Shown here piece by piece: positions 58,878 through 64,000 of a stretch of DNA of 64,000 nucleotides. The translations under genes and the position numbers were made by a program. This DNA comes from Eopsaltria australis (taxonomy: Eukaryota > Chordata > Aves > Passeriformes > Petroicidae). The notes beneath the pieces are model-generated. The model did no database searches. It saw nothing but the letters and a program-made list of their open reading frames with translations, and was not told where the DNA came from. The stretch's first letter is position 1, and each line of letters starts with the position of its first letter. The stretch covers positions 434,001 through 498,000 of the forward strand of contig JAVTVJ010000789.1 of NCBI GenBank assembly GCA_034509425.1, in the 5' to 3' direction.

Positions 58878-59363
58878 CTATTTTCAAACTGCTGTGTCAC
58901 CTCATTCATCAGCCTTCAGGCACAAAAGCTTCCCTCCTTCTCCCCGCCACCCCTGCAGGAGCATTTGTACAGAACAAAGGCTTGCTTTTAGAAACGCTGG
59001 GATATTTTGCCACCTTTGTGAAAACCTGTCACAACAATACCTAATTTTGCATGAGGCAGAATTTCAAATCAAGCCTCAAGGAAAGGGAGCTGCTCCTTCT
59101 CTAATGTGCAAGTGTCAGTGGCGTTGCAGGAACCCACCCAGCAGGGGAAGGGGATCTTAATTCCTGAATTCCTGAAATCCTGAATTCCTCTGCTCTTCCC
59201 CCTGCCCAGGGCTGAGCTGCTCAAGAAGACCCAGGGCAAACATCGCCTCGCTGAGATCCTGCGCTCTGAATATTCCAGTGGGATGGACCCTGCTGGAGCC
59301 AAGGTCAAGAAGAAGAAGAAGAAAAAGCAGAGAAAAGCTGGCAACCAGCAGATTCCAGCATAA
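15978..59363 (+). CDS. DDX31: DEAD-box RNA helicase 31, complete
   Basis: Twenty coding exons join in phase to 706 residues; human is 851 with longer ends. DDX31 is an ATP-dependent nucleolar RNA helicase related to yeast Dbp7, needed for large ribosomal subunit maturation. The order is: a basic, lysine-rich N-terminus with RKRKLS at about 31-36 and a conserved [14 protein letters not shown] segment near 85-96; the Q-motif region ([11 protein letters not shown], about 135-145); motif I SQTGSGKT 157-164; Ia PTREL 195-199; GG/TPGR (TPGR 245-248); DEAD 270-273; SAT 304-306; FFSSC 398-402; motif [12 protein letters not shown] 468-478; motif [10 protein letters not shown] 496-503. The C-terminal region (DUF4217-like, [17 protein letters not shown] in exon 19) and a lysine-rich tail ending NQQIPA complete it. 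All catalytic motifs are intact. The start codon was chosen because an ATG in good context (G at -3, G at +4) makes a 12-codon phase-0 exon matching exon 2. Exon 1 is the least certain part. Confidence 0.96.
16014..16708 (+). other. DDX31 intron 1
   Basis: The first part is CpG-island sequence with a degenerate G-rich minisatellite (16050-16180). The rest is unremarkable. A plus-strand ORF crosses the exon 1 donor but has no family resemblance. Confidence 0.75.
16050..16180 (+). repeat. Degenerate GGGACAC-type minisatellite in CpG island
   Basis: Variants of GCGGGACACGGGA recur many times, for example GCGGGACAGGGCAGGG, GCGGGACACGGGACAC, GCGGGACTTGGGAGAC and GCGGGACACGGGATGC. Spacing is irregular at about 12-20 bases. 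Confidence 0.7.
16709..16965 (+). CDS. DDX31: DDX31 coding exon 2
   Basis: The acceptor is TTCACTTAG and the donor CGCAG|GTATTT, with phase 2 at the end. The exon encodes [15 protein letters not shown]..., a highly basic disordered region (nuclear/nucleolar localisation type), and ends in the conserved [16 protein letters not shown]. Confidence 0.93.
17136..17211 (+). CDS. DDX31: DDX31 coding exon 3
   Basis: The acceptor is CCTAACTCAG and the donor CACCTG|GTGAGT. It reads [20 protein letters not shown] and then LHPHL, the conserved segment just upstream of the Q motif. Confidence 0.94.
17606..17649 (+). CDS. DDX31: DDX31 coding exon 4
   Basis: This 44-base exon reads [14 protein letters not shown] plus a split Ser codon (AG|T). 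The acceptor is GTCTCTCTAG and the donor GTAAGC. It begins the Q-motif region. Confidence 0.93.
18016..18086 (+). CDS. DDX31: DDX31 coding exon 5 (Q motif to Walker A)
   Basis: The exon reads [20 protein letters not shown] then TGS, and splits the Gly codon of motif I (G|GT). The acceptor is CTCACCCAG and the donor GTCAGT. The exon is too short to appear as a clean ORF and was located from the expected protein and the phases. Confidence 0.94.
18373..18437 (+). CDS. DDX31: DDX31 coding exon 6 (motif I lysine)
   Basis: It completes Gly162 and reads [20 protein letters not shown] then Q. The acceptor is AAAAAAAG, an unusually purine-rich end to the polypyrimidine tract, and the donor is GTAGGT. 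K163 and T164 bind nucleotide phosphates. Confidence 0.94.
19246..19290 (+). CDS. DDX31: DDX31 coding exon 7 (motif Ia)
   Basis: The exon encodes 15 codons, [15 protein letters not shown], in phase 0 at both ends. The acceptor is GTTTGCAG and the donor GTAGGT. PTRE contacts RNA in DEAD-box proteins. Confidence 0.95.
20528..20569 (+). CDS. DDX31: DDX31 coding exon 8
   Basis: The exon encodes 14 codons, [14 protein letters not shown]. The acceptor is TTTCCATAG and the donor GTAAGA. Confidence 0.94.
21338..21402 (+). CDS. DDX31: DDX31 coding exon 9
   Basis: It reads [20 protein letters not shown] then A and a split Arg. The acceptor is TTTCTGTAG and the donor GTAGGA. The [15 protein letters not shown] segment is characteristic of the DDX31/Dbp7 subfamily. 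Confidence 0.95.
22184..22303 (+). CDS. DDX31: DDX31 coding exon 10 (TPGR and DEAD box)
   Basis: It reads [20 protein letters not shown], then [20 protein letters not shown]. It carries motif Ib TPGR and motif II DEAD (D270, E271), which coordinate Mg-ATP hydrolysis. The acceptor is TCTGCCCAG and the donor GTAAAC. Confidence 0.97.
22572..22678 (+). CDS. DDX31: DDX31 coding exon 11 (motif III)
   Basis: It reads [20 protein letters not shown], then [15 protein letters not shown] and a split Gly. SAT couples ATP hydrolysis to unwinding. The acceptor is TTTCTGTAG and the donor GTGGGT. Confidence 0.96.
23372..23607 (+). CDS. DDX31: DDX31 coding exon 12
   Basis: It starts [20 protein letters not shown], passes through a variable linker rich in Glu, Pro and Ser, then [20 protein letters not shown] and QKCK. 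It joins the two RecA-like domains. The acceptor is GTGGTTTAG and the donor GTGAGG. Confidence 0.95.
23954..24130 (+). CDS. DDX31: DDX31 coding exon 13 (motif IV)
   Basis: It reads [20 protein letters not shown], then a Ser/Gly-rich insert ([16 protein letters not shown]) and [13 protein letters not shown]. The acceptor is TTCTTGCAG and the donor GTAAGC. Confidence 0.95.
24131..26587 (+). other. DDX31 intron 13
   Basis: The intron is 2.5 kb. I see no exon, transposon tail, tandem repeat or RNA gene in it. Confidence 0.75.
26588..26647 (+). CDS. DDX31: DDX31 coding exon 14
   Basis: The exon encodes 20 codons, [20 protein letters not shown]. The acceptor is AATCTCCTAG and the donor GTGAGT. 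It begins motif V, which continues after a 6 kb intron. Confidence 0.94.
27290..27420. promoter_or_regulatory. Candidate noncoding element, DDX31 intron 14 (a)
   Basis: This is AT/GC-mixed sequence with retained CpGs (AACGTG, GGCGAT, ACCGAAAA, GCGATCGGG) directly followed by TAATTAG at 27363-27369. It is unlike the CpG-poor intron around it. Confidence 0.3.
28197..28247 (+). repeat. Short imperfect tandem GGGAGGTAATG unit
   Basis: Three adjacent variants occur: GGGAGGTAATGTCACAAAT, GGGAGGTAATGGTCATAAAT and GGGAGATAATG. The period is about 19-20 bases. Confidence 0.7.
28840..29620. promoter_or_regulatory. Candidate noncoding element, DDX31 intron 14 (b)
   Basis: The 780-base block contains AT-rich homeodomain-like text (GTATATTAATATATTCC), an AP-1/MARE-type TGAGTCA at 29438-29444 inside AAATGAGTCATTTTAAT, and TAATTAG at 29596-29602. 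CpGs are retained around 29200-29350. It is repeat-free. Confidence 0.4.
29728..29930 (+). repeat. 14-bp minisatellite CCCCATTCCCTGTA
   Basis: Consecutive units CCCCATTCCCTGTA are exact in the middle of the array. Variant units (TTCTTTGTG, TTCTCTTGCAC, CACCCCCTGTA) occur at both sides, giving about 14 units. The variant pair CTTGCACCCACCCC occurs near both ends, suggesting higher-order duplication. All reading frames through it are open because the unit lacks stops. This produces spurious Pro-rich (plus) and Gly-rich (minus) ORFs that are not genes. Confidence 0.95.
31140..31560. promoter_or_regulatory. Candidate noncoding element, DDX31 intron 14 (c)
   Basis: CpG content is clearly above the surroundings (GTCAGCGCTGCCGTCTGATCG, ACGCTCCCCGACTCGCC, GAGCGCGAGTGTGCG). 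Interspersed AT words such as TTTATAGTC and CCTTAATGAG (NK-type TTAATG) occur. It is repeat-free. Confidence 0.35.
32706..32756 (+). CDS. DDX31: DDX31 coding exon 15 (motif V)
   Basis: The exon encodes 17 codons, [17 protein letters not shown]. The acceptor is TATTTTAAAG and the donor GTGGGT. It is phase 0 at both ends, so skipping would keep frame but remove motif V. Confidence 0.96.
32757..34709 (+). other. DDX31 intron 15
   Basis: The intron is 2.0 kb. It holds a (GA)n microsatellite at 34456-34480 and a T-run near 34396-34410. About 34490-34680 has enhancer-like composition (CpGs, TGATGATTCTGTTACAAAC). Confidence 0.7.
34456..34480 (+). repeat. (GA)12 microsatellite
   Basis: This is an uninterrupted GA dinucleotide run inside DDX31 intron 15. 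Confidence 0.95.
34710..34849 (+). CDS. DDX31: DDX31 coding exon 16 (motif VI)
   Basis: It reads [40 protein letters not shown], then LASHKI and a split Asn. HRIGRTAR holds the arginine fingers (R500, R503). The acceptor is CTCCAAAG and the donor GTGAGT. The 5' half is notably GC/CpG-rich. Confidence 0.96.
34870..34990. promoter_or_regulatory. Candidate noncoding element just after exon 16
   Basis: TCGCTAATTAACC, TTTTAATAAGAATTTATTAA and TTCTCGTGATCCGGGCC occur within 120 bases, giving paired homeodomain-type cores with CpGs. Confidence 0.35.
36440..36760. promoter_or_regulatory. Candidate noncoding element, DDX31 intron 16 (b)
   Basis: A CpG-rich patch (GGGCGCGGGGGCGATCCGGG at about 36460) runs into AT-rich text with TGATGAATTACTG, CATTATGGTGATAATCC, CAATTTAATTCAGTGCGAGG and GTCACCGAGCC. 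It is repeat-free. Confidence 0.35.
36930..37260. promoter_or_regulatory. Candidate noncoding element, DDX31 intron 16 (c)
   Basis: It contains ATGTAAATACTTCATAAAAT (forkhead-type GTAAATA), CAAAGCATGAG, TTCGGAATTAGAG and CGCTCGCAATTAATTTTCAC. Confidence 0.3.
37610..37960. promoter_or_regulatory. Candidate enhancer with two inverted repeats, DDX31 intron 16 (d)
   Basis: The block has an E-box CAGCTG, the 19-base GATA-type palindrome at 37667-37685 (CAGATAA, 5-base spacer, TTATCTG) and the 20-base inverted repeat at 37885-37904 (AATGTCAAA, GG, TTTGACATT). It also has CpG-containing AACGGCGGCC and CTAATTTATAAAGGG. Motif density and exact symmetry make it the strongest regulatory candidate in the window. 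Confidence 0.45.
40196..40277 (+). CDS. DDX31: DDX31 coding exon 17
   Basis: It completes Asn531, then reads [20 protein letters not shown] and LHRPGSK. The acceptor is GTTGCTTCAG and the donor GTGAGT. Confidence 0.94.
44020..44250. promoter_or_regulatory. Candidate noncoding element, DDX31 intron 17
   Basis: CpG-bearing words (TTCGTGC, ATTCGGTCC, ACCCGGC, ATATCGCTTTG, CAACCGTTATG) mix with homeodomain-type CATTAATTTTAAAC and TTTTTAATAACAG. The block ends about 250 bases before a CR1 insertion. Confidence 0.35.
44490..44916 (+). mobile_element. CR1 LINE 3' fragment (plus orientation), about 430 bp
   Basis: This is the longest CR1 remnant in the window. It begins GTGGCCAGAGAAGGGCAGCA and runs through GAACAGCTGAAGGAGCTGGG, TGAGCCTGGAGAAAAGGAGG, AAGCTGTGCCAGGGGAGGTT, GAATGGGCTGCCCAGGGAGG and GTGGAGTCTCCATTCCTGGA. 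It closes TCTTTTCCAACCTAAATGAT followed by the short terminal repeat GCTGTGATTCTG. It is 5'-truncated. Confidence 0.95.
45028..45062 (+). repeat. 12-bp tandem CAGTGAGTGAGG x 2.9
   Basis: Three near-perfect head-to-tail units lie shortly downstream of the CR1 copy. Confidence 0.9.
46472..46583 (+). CDS. DDX31: DDX31 coding exon 18
   Basis: It reads [20 protein letters not shown], then [17 protein letters not shown] and a split Ala. The acceptor is CCCTGGTAG and the donor GTCAGT. This is the start of the C-terminal DUF4217-type region of the DDX31/Dbp7 family. Confidence 0.95.
48540..48930. promoter_or_regulatory. Candidate noncoding element with octamer, DDX31 intron 18
   Basis: A perfect octamer ATGCAAAT lies at 48598-48605. 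Near it are TGAATAATTAACATGG (about 48663), an E-box CAGCTG, CAATCAATTG and TCAATGTTAATAAGC. Confidence 0.4.
50440..50460 (+). repeat. Poly(A) run of 21 A
   Basis: This is an uninterrupted run of 21 A bases. No processed-gene sequence was recognised upstream of it. Confidence 0.95.
50560..50840. promoter_or_regulatory. Candidate noncoding element, DDX31 intron 18 (b)
   Basis: The block carries CTCATCGATTGGG, AGTTCGCTTTGCTC, TAAAATGACATTTTTATTAC and CAATCTCCGGCTG. It is repeat-free with retained CpGs. Confidence 0.28.
51698..51734 (+). repeat. (GATA)n/(TA)n microsatellite
   Basis: A compound run of GTGTGTATAGATAGATAGAT continues into alternating AT, 50 bases upstream of the exon 19 acceptor. 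Confidence 0.9.
51783..51963 (+). CDS. DDX31: DDX31 coding exon 19
   Basis: It completes Ala596, then reads [20 protein letters not shown] and [21 protein letters not shown] basic low-complexity end ([10 protein letters not shown]) follows. The acceptor is CTTCCCCTCAG and the donor AAG|GTAGGT. Confidence 0.96.
52740..53010. promoter_or_regulatory. Candidate noncoding element, DDX31 intron 19 (a)
   Basis: CTGATTAGCTGATAAAG joins homeodomain and GATA words. GTAACAAAGCC and CTTGTTACAAACC are SOX-type. TGACTGACAGTAGCGTGTCA is also present. Confidence 0.35.
53450..53790. promoter_or_regulatory. Candidate noncoding element, DDX31 intron 19 (b)
   Basis: This AT-rich repeat-free stretch has TTCTAATTGTAAAAATGCAA, GTTTAATTCTATTTC, GGTTGTCGTATTACAC and GTTTTTAATCAGG words. 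It is weaker than the neighbouring candidates. Confidence 0.25.
58163..58289 (+). mobile_element. CR1 LINE terminal fragment (plus orientation)
   Basis: Only the last ~125 bases remain: CTGGAGGTGTTGAAGGCCAG, GAGATGATCTTGAGGTCCCT and TCCAGCCCAAACC. They are followed by the degraded terminal repeat GTCTGTGACTCTGTG. Confidence 0.85.
58782..58881 (+). repeat. (ATT)n microsatellite with ATC variants
   Basis: About 100 bases of ATT/TTA trinucleotide repeat. A regular sub-run of ATTATC (four units) lies near its 3' end. The open frames through it (Tyr/Ile/Leu runs) are artefacts. Confidence 0.95.
59158..59192 (+). repeat. Short tandem TTCCTGAA before exon 20
   Basis: Four adjacent variants of AATTCCTGA lie immediately before the polypyrimidine tract of the exon 20 acceptor. 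Confidence 0.8.
59210..59363 (+). CDS. DDX31: DDX31 coding exon 20 (C-terminus)
   Basis: It completes the split Arg, then reads [20 protein letters not shown] and [13 protein letters not shown] run of seven lysines leads to [11 protein letters not shown], with the TAA stop at 59361-59363. [15 protein letters not shown] is the conserved ending of the family. Human continues further, so the bird tail is shorter. Confidence 0.95.
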
Positions 59364-59620
59364 GCCAGGGCTTTCCAGTCATTGGCTGTAAAAGCTGCTT
59401 GAGTGCCTCAGCCGGGGGTCGGGGTGACCTGCCAAATCTACTGAGGAGGGTTTCAATTTATCAGGCAAATGTGGGAGGGATCCTGGGGATCTTGGCCTCC
59501 TCCCCTTCATTCCATAGGTCCAAGTGGGATGGAATCTAGGCGTGTCCTGGTGTACTGCTGCAATTCAATGTGGCCTCCTGAAGATGCACCGTGTTCCTGA
59601 GGTGGCTTTTTAGCAAGAGA

Positions 59621-59626
59621 AATAAA
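59621..59626 (+). terminator. DDX31 polyadenylation signal AATAAA
   Basis: AATAAA lies 258 bases after the stop codon, followed by an A-rich stretch and GT/T-containing sequence. It is the first canonical signal downstream and implies a short 3' UTR. Confidence 0.75.
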
Positions 59627-59649
59627 AAAAGGTTAAATACGATTTTCAG

Positions 59650-62600
59650 AGAAATGTGGTATCTGTGCAACACAAAAGTGAGACAGGTTTGGGCAGGTGA
59701 GAGGTGCTTTCCTGTTTAAGGAATACTCCACAGTCCCTTCAGTTGTGTTTCCAACCAGGTAAACATGGCAGGAGAGGTGTCCCAGGGATGGAGAGGGGGA
59801 AAGGGAGTCCTGCTCTTGTCTCAGGTAATGAAGCCACACTGCTGCCACCTCCTCTGCTGTCCCCTGTGCACTGGGCAAGGCCTGTCCCTGCTCACTGTTA
59901 GTCAGAATTGCCACCTGCAGTGATGCCAGTGGCAGAACTCTTCAGTGTGATGACACACAGTCCCTTTGGGGCAGAGCTCATGGGCACAGAACTTCTGTCA
60001 GAACTGCTGAACAAACGTTGTCACTGTGGGATGGAGCCAGAGTGGAATCCAGCAGCCTCCAAACTTCTCCTTGCCTGCAGCGTGTTGTCATTCCTGCTTA
60101 TGTAACACAGAGGGAGGAGGAGATGTCTCACCTCTCTGAACATTAAAGCCTTTGCAGGCTCTTGCAAACCCTTGCCAGAAGTGACCCAGCCTTTTGGGGT
60201 TCTCTGCCTTGCCTGGGCCTGTTTTGAGCTAATGGGTTTTACCTCTTGCTGTTCCCATTTGCCATCCATCTTCTTCCATCAGAGCATTGGGACACTGGGG
60301 AAAGGGATGCAGGATGGCCCCGAATGTGCTGGGACTGGCACTTGTTCCCCACAGTGAGTGAAATGAAACCCAGACTCCGCTGTGAGTGGGAAAGTGCCCT
60401 CAAATCCTGCAGATTTCCCAACTCCTCCAGCTCCCTCCCTCTGCTTCTTCCAGCCCCTCCTAGAACACAAGCAGGTGAGAACAGCTCAAACCCTGCCAAA
60501 ACACAACTTTCTGCTCTGTCTTCCTCGAGGAAAGCAATGAGGAAGAGCAGACCCCTGTGACCTGAGCCAGGCGTGTTTAATGCAGGAGCAGAAAGTGCTC
60601 AAATAGTGGCAATTTCAGACGTCAGAAGGAAAAGAAGTACTGAAAAAGGAGTATAAACAGATGAAAATGATGCCTGGTAAGTGCAGAATTGAGGGCACCT
60701 ACTTTGGGCTGTAGTGAGTCATACAAAGGACTGTAGGAGAGCAGCAATCAGCCCCAAAGTATTTTAATTTCTGAAGTGAAGGTAACTTTTGAGAACCAGA
60801 ATTTTTATTTCCTCCCAGGCAATTATCAAACACTGATTCCACTGCAATACTTTTTTGAACACTTCTGAAAGATGATAAAGAGGCTCCAGTACCAAATTAA
60901 CCATGACTTTGCAGAGAGAATGAAGTTACAAGTATTTATTAGATTAAAATAAAATAACAACAAAGCCCTCCTGATTTTGTTATGAGAACTATTTGGAAGA
61001 GCAATCATGTTTAAGGCAAATGTCAGCTTACACAGAAAAGAAACCCCTGAGGATGAAAATGACTCAGAGTGATGCAGAGAGTGCAAGGTTGGGAATGATC
61101 TTGTGCATGAGGGGAAAATACATGACCTTCTCCTGGCTGACTGTCACACAGGAATTTATAGGGACTATTGGCAAATTCATAATAGTAGGAGTAAAGGCCA
61201 GCAGCACATGGGTGAGGGACATCAGGAGATCTCATTGCTGCCTGTACTAACTGGGCATGAAACAGTTCAAGTGGTTATGATGAATAAAGTGTTTTTTTAA
61301 AAGAGTGCCTTTTTCTTTGAGCTTTGCCATCTTTAGCAGATAGGGCTGGATTACTCCTGGGATTAGGGACAGGGAGAGGAGGAGATTGTTAAATAAAGTG
61401 TTAAAAGAAATGCACGTGCACCTGAAGTTAAGCGAAGTTTTCTGATAATAAACTTGAAGGCTGAGGAGCAAAATGTGTTTGAATTGTGGCTAGGTGGGCA
61501 GGAGTCAAATTCCTCCCTTTTTCACACTTGGGCAGCCCCAGATTGGCTCTGAGGTGGCTTTACCCTTGTGCCCCACTCAATTCAGGAAGAACCTGGTAGG
61601 TTTGGGGTTGGTTTTACTCAAATCATCCCTTCATTCAGGCAGGGCAGGGTGTGGTGCTTGGAGCTGTGATTTGCTGTGGTTCCATCATTTCCATCACCTG
61701 CAGATCTCCCTCACCTGCAGCAGGAGCAGAATCTTGTGTGTACAGAGGCTCCCAAATCCTCTGAGCACCTGGATGCTGGAGGAGGTGCTGGGGGTGGCAG
61801 TGGATTCCTGTGGCATGGAGCAGCTGGATGTTGCCCTGAACTGCTCCTGAACATGTCCTCTCTGGCTCTGAGGTGGGTGGTGTGTGCTGAAGGGATCTTG
61901 GCTGGGTGGGGAGGGGAGGGGAGCTGGGTTTGGCAGTGGCGGTGGAGCTGCAGCTTTGGGCTTGGCTTTGGTCAGGTTTGCTGTCTGGATTGTGGTGGAG
62001 GGCAGGGGCCTCACTACCCTGCAGCCTGAAATCCCTGGGTTTGGTCTGGAAATAGTGGCACTGTGTAACTTTTCTATAAAGCTGCCTTTGAGTCAGACCT
62101 GGGCTTAGCTGGGTTTGCCTTCCCTGCTCTCACTCCCTGAGACTGCAGGAAATGCTCTTGTGCCTTCTGGCTCTGTGTCCTTTATCTGTGGTAGGAGCTC
62201 ACATCCTCCTCTCCTCTGCATCTGGAGTTCACACTGCAAGGCTTTGGATTAGGAAAGAGCAGGGAGGTCACCTTGGGGTCACAGTGACACCAGCGGCTGG
62301 GTCAGACACAGGACACAGCACTGGTACCTGGCTGCTGAGAACACTGTAACTAAGCAGGGTAGAAACCAACAGAACCTCCCTGTTTACACCACTTTGTTTT
62401 CTCTATAAACCTGAGTAGAGGGCTGGAAAAGCAACAGTGTTCTGGGCTTTCCAGTCTGACACAGTTTTGCTTGGTGCTCGGATGAAGCCATGGGCTAGAA
62501 ACAATTCTGCTGATTGCAATGACTTTGTGTGTGCTGGCACCTCCAGCAGAGCAGCTCTTGTTGTGTCTGTTCTGAGGGTGCTGGTCCTGGTTAAAGCTGG

Positions 62601-63430
62601 GTCAGGAGGGCAGGAAGGTGACCCTCGAGCTTGGTGAAAGCCTGGAAGGGACTTGAGAGCCAGGACTGTGTTTGGTCCTGGCAAACCCATTGCACTCTCT
62701 GGATCCAGAGCCTGGAGCTGACAGAACCCAACCAGCAGCAGCTTCTCTGTTGGACTCTGTACCCTGGAGAAATCCATGGAGCAGAGCTGGTGCAACACTC
62801 CAAAAGTTTCCCTGCTGGCTCTGGTGCTTCTGAACTGTGCCATTTTTTTTTGCTTCATAGAATTTCAACCCAGCACAGCCTGTCCCACCCCTGGGGCCTT
62901 GCCAGGGTTGTGCCAGCCTGGCACCATCCTCTGGAAACATTTCCAGCCTGCTCAGGGGCTGCTGTAGGTGCAGGGCCAGTGCTGGTGGTTCTGCTGTGGG
63001 TCACCAGCTCCCATCTCAGTCCCTGGAGGTGAGCTGGAGGTGAGGTTGGTCCTTCAGCAGGTTTTGAGGCTGCTGAGATCCTCCTATACACGATGCTGTT
63101 CCTGTGGCAAGTGCAGTGCTCTCTGCCTAGAGCCTGTGGTGTCTTCCCTAAAGTGTTTTGAAGCTTGACTCTGCTGTGAGATCTCCCTGGCAGCGACAGC
63201 TCCAGCCCTCACTTCCCCTCTGCTCTCTCCTTCCCACCACAACCGGCACAGCCATTCCCCCTTCCCAGGGCAGAGGTTTCCTCGGGGCTCTGTCCTGCTC
63301 ATCCTCACAGCACAAACTGGACCCTGGCTCTGTGTTCAGGTGCTGGCTCAGACCTGCCGGTACAGGAGAGTTTCCAGCTCCTTCCAGGTGTGAAATGGCA
63401 AATTTAAATATTGCAATTACAAACGTGTAA
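59650..63430. other. Intergenic region downstream of DDX31
   Basis: I see no gene, transposon tail or RNA here. Short ORFs on both strands lack family resemblance. AATAAA words at about 61283 and 61393 are isolated. Confidence 0.65.
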
Positions 63431-63720
63431 CGAAGCCTTGTACTTCATTAATGTAAGAGGAAGAATCTGCTACGGCTACAAGGACAATTAAATATTAGAG
63501 AATGTCTTTGATTCACATTCCTGCTGTGTAAATGGGAGGAAGGTTGCTGTATGCTCCTTGCCTTCGCGCTCACAAAATGAAAAGCACACCCACTGCAAGT
63601 TGTCCTTTGATAGATTTTTAATATGATTTTAAAGAGTTTTGTTTGGCCTCATTCTTATTCAATGAGATTAATTTAAAGCACTTATCCCCTGGGTTTAAGT
63701 CAATCCATGTAGGATTTGGG
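63430..63720. promoter_or_regulatory. Candidate noncoding element downstream of DDX31
   Basis: The block has CTTCATTAATGTAAGAG, GACAATTAAATATTAGAG, CTTTGATAGATTTTTAATATG and GAGATTAATTTAAAGC, with CpGs such as TGCTACGGC and CCTTCGCGC. It is repeat-free and adjoins a GC-rich segment. Confidence 0.4.
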
Positions 63721-63769
63721 ACGGGGGTTGTTGCCTGGGGAGGGGGTTGTTTGCAGGCCTCTCTGAAAG

Positions 63770-64000
63770 ACTCCTTTCCCACTTCATTAACCCCGAGCTG
63801 GGAGCGACCCCCCCTTCCTTCACCTCCTCCTCCTCCTCCTCGCCCAGCCGAGGCCCGGGGATTTACCAAACTCCCCCATTCACATGCAAAGGACCGGCCC
63901 CGTCCACAAAGGCCGAGGGCTCTCGCCCCCAGGCGTGGCTGCGCATTTGGCCGAGCCGACAATCGCCCTCCCCGCGGGGCTCGGGGGTGCCGGGGCAAAG
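63770..64000. promoter_or_regulatory. CpG-rich segment at window edge
   Basis: GC and CpG density rise sharply (CCCGCGGGGCTCGGGGGTGC, GAGCCGACAATCGCC) and include a (TCC)n stretch near 63825-63841. The minus-strand ORF through it does not read as BARHL1 or any homeodomain. It is probably the edge of a CpG island belonging to sequence right of the window. Confidence 0.5.

Larger units (their letters stand above)
51964..59209 (+). other. DDX31 intron 19
   Basis: At 7.2 kb this is the longest intron. It contains a CR1 tail (58163-58289), an ATT microsatellite (58782-58881), a short tandem just before the acceptor (59158-59192) and enhancer-like blocks at 52740-53010 and 53450-53790. No extra exon was found. 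Confidence 0.75.

Noticed and set aside
58688..59044. Tyr/Ile-run ORF of 118 codons
   Set aside because: Translation of the ATT microsatellite.
62855..62885. Possible CR1 tail (CATAGAATTTCAACCCAG)
   Set aside because: Too short and not followed by CR1 body on either strand.
63618..63998. 126-codon minus-strand ORF at the right edge as possible BARHL1 coding sequence
   Set aside because: No homeodomain or other BARHL1-like residues; composition is that of CpG-island DNA.
1..64000. CRISPR arrays, prokaryotic operons, tRNA or rRNA genes, endogenous retrovirus
   Set aside because: No regularly spaced direct repeats with unique spacers, no cloverleaf-type boxes noticed and no gag/pol-like frames; the window is ordinary vertebrate chromosomal DNA.

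Overview
This window is vertebrate nuclear DNA, most likely from a bird. It holds compact multi-exon genes with GT-AG introns and a CpG-rich divergent promoter. The only recognisable transposons are short 5'-truncated CR1 LINE tails, and I saw no Alu/B-type SINE or L1. The species cannot be named from the sequence. The gene order AK8 (+), GTF3C4 (-), DDX31 (+) is the conserved vertebrate block that in human sits at 9q34.13 next to TSC1 on one side and BARHL1 on the other. That order is recalled from general knowledge, not from a search.

Layout: 1-2450 carries the last two coding exons of AK8 (adenylate kinase 8). About 6.6 kb of convergent intergenic sequence follows, with a CR1 copy and an AT-rich block that looks like a conserved noncoding element. 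GTF3C4 (TFIIIC 90 kDa subunit) occupies 15696 down to 9034 in five coding exons, giving a complete 800-residue protein. Its start codon lies 281 bp from the start codon of DDX31, across a GC-rich, TATA-less bidirectional promoter. DDX31 runs from 15978 to 59363 in 20 coding exons with a 706-residue product, and every intron phase closes. The last 4.6 kb holds the DDX31 3' end and intergenic DNA that becomes CpG-rich at the window edge.

How the genes relate: GTF3C4 helps recruit RNA polymerase III to tRNA and 5S rRNA genes, and DDX31 is a nucleolar DEAD-box helicase of 60S subunit assembly. Co-expression from one promoter would therefore serve translation capacity; this is inference. AK8 is an adenylate kinase associated with cilia and is unrelated in pathway.

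The 3' two thirds of DDX31 has introns of 2-7 kb. They contain many blocks whose composition (TAATTA cores, octamer, GATA and SOX-like words, two perfect inverted repeats, CpGs kept within AT-rich DNA) resembles developmental enhancers. The best working idea is that DDX31 is a bystander gene hosting long-range enhancers, probably of the neighbouring homeobox gene BARHL1, which is not inside the window. I found no prokaryotic-type system, CRISPR array, rRNA or tRNA gene, and no clearly novel protein-coding gene.
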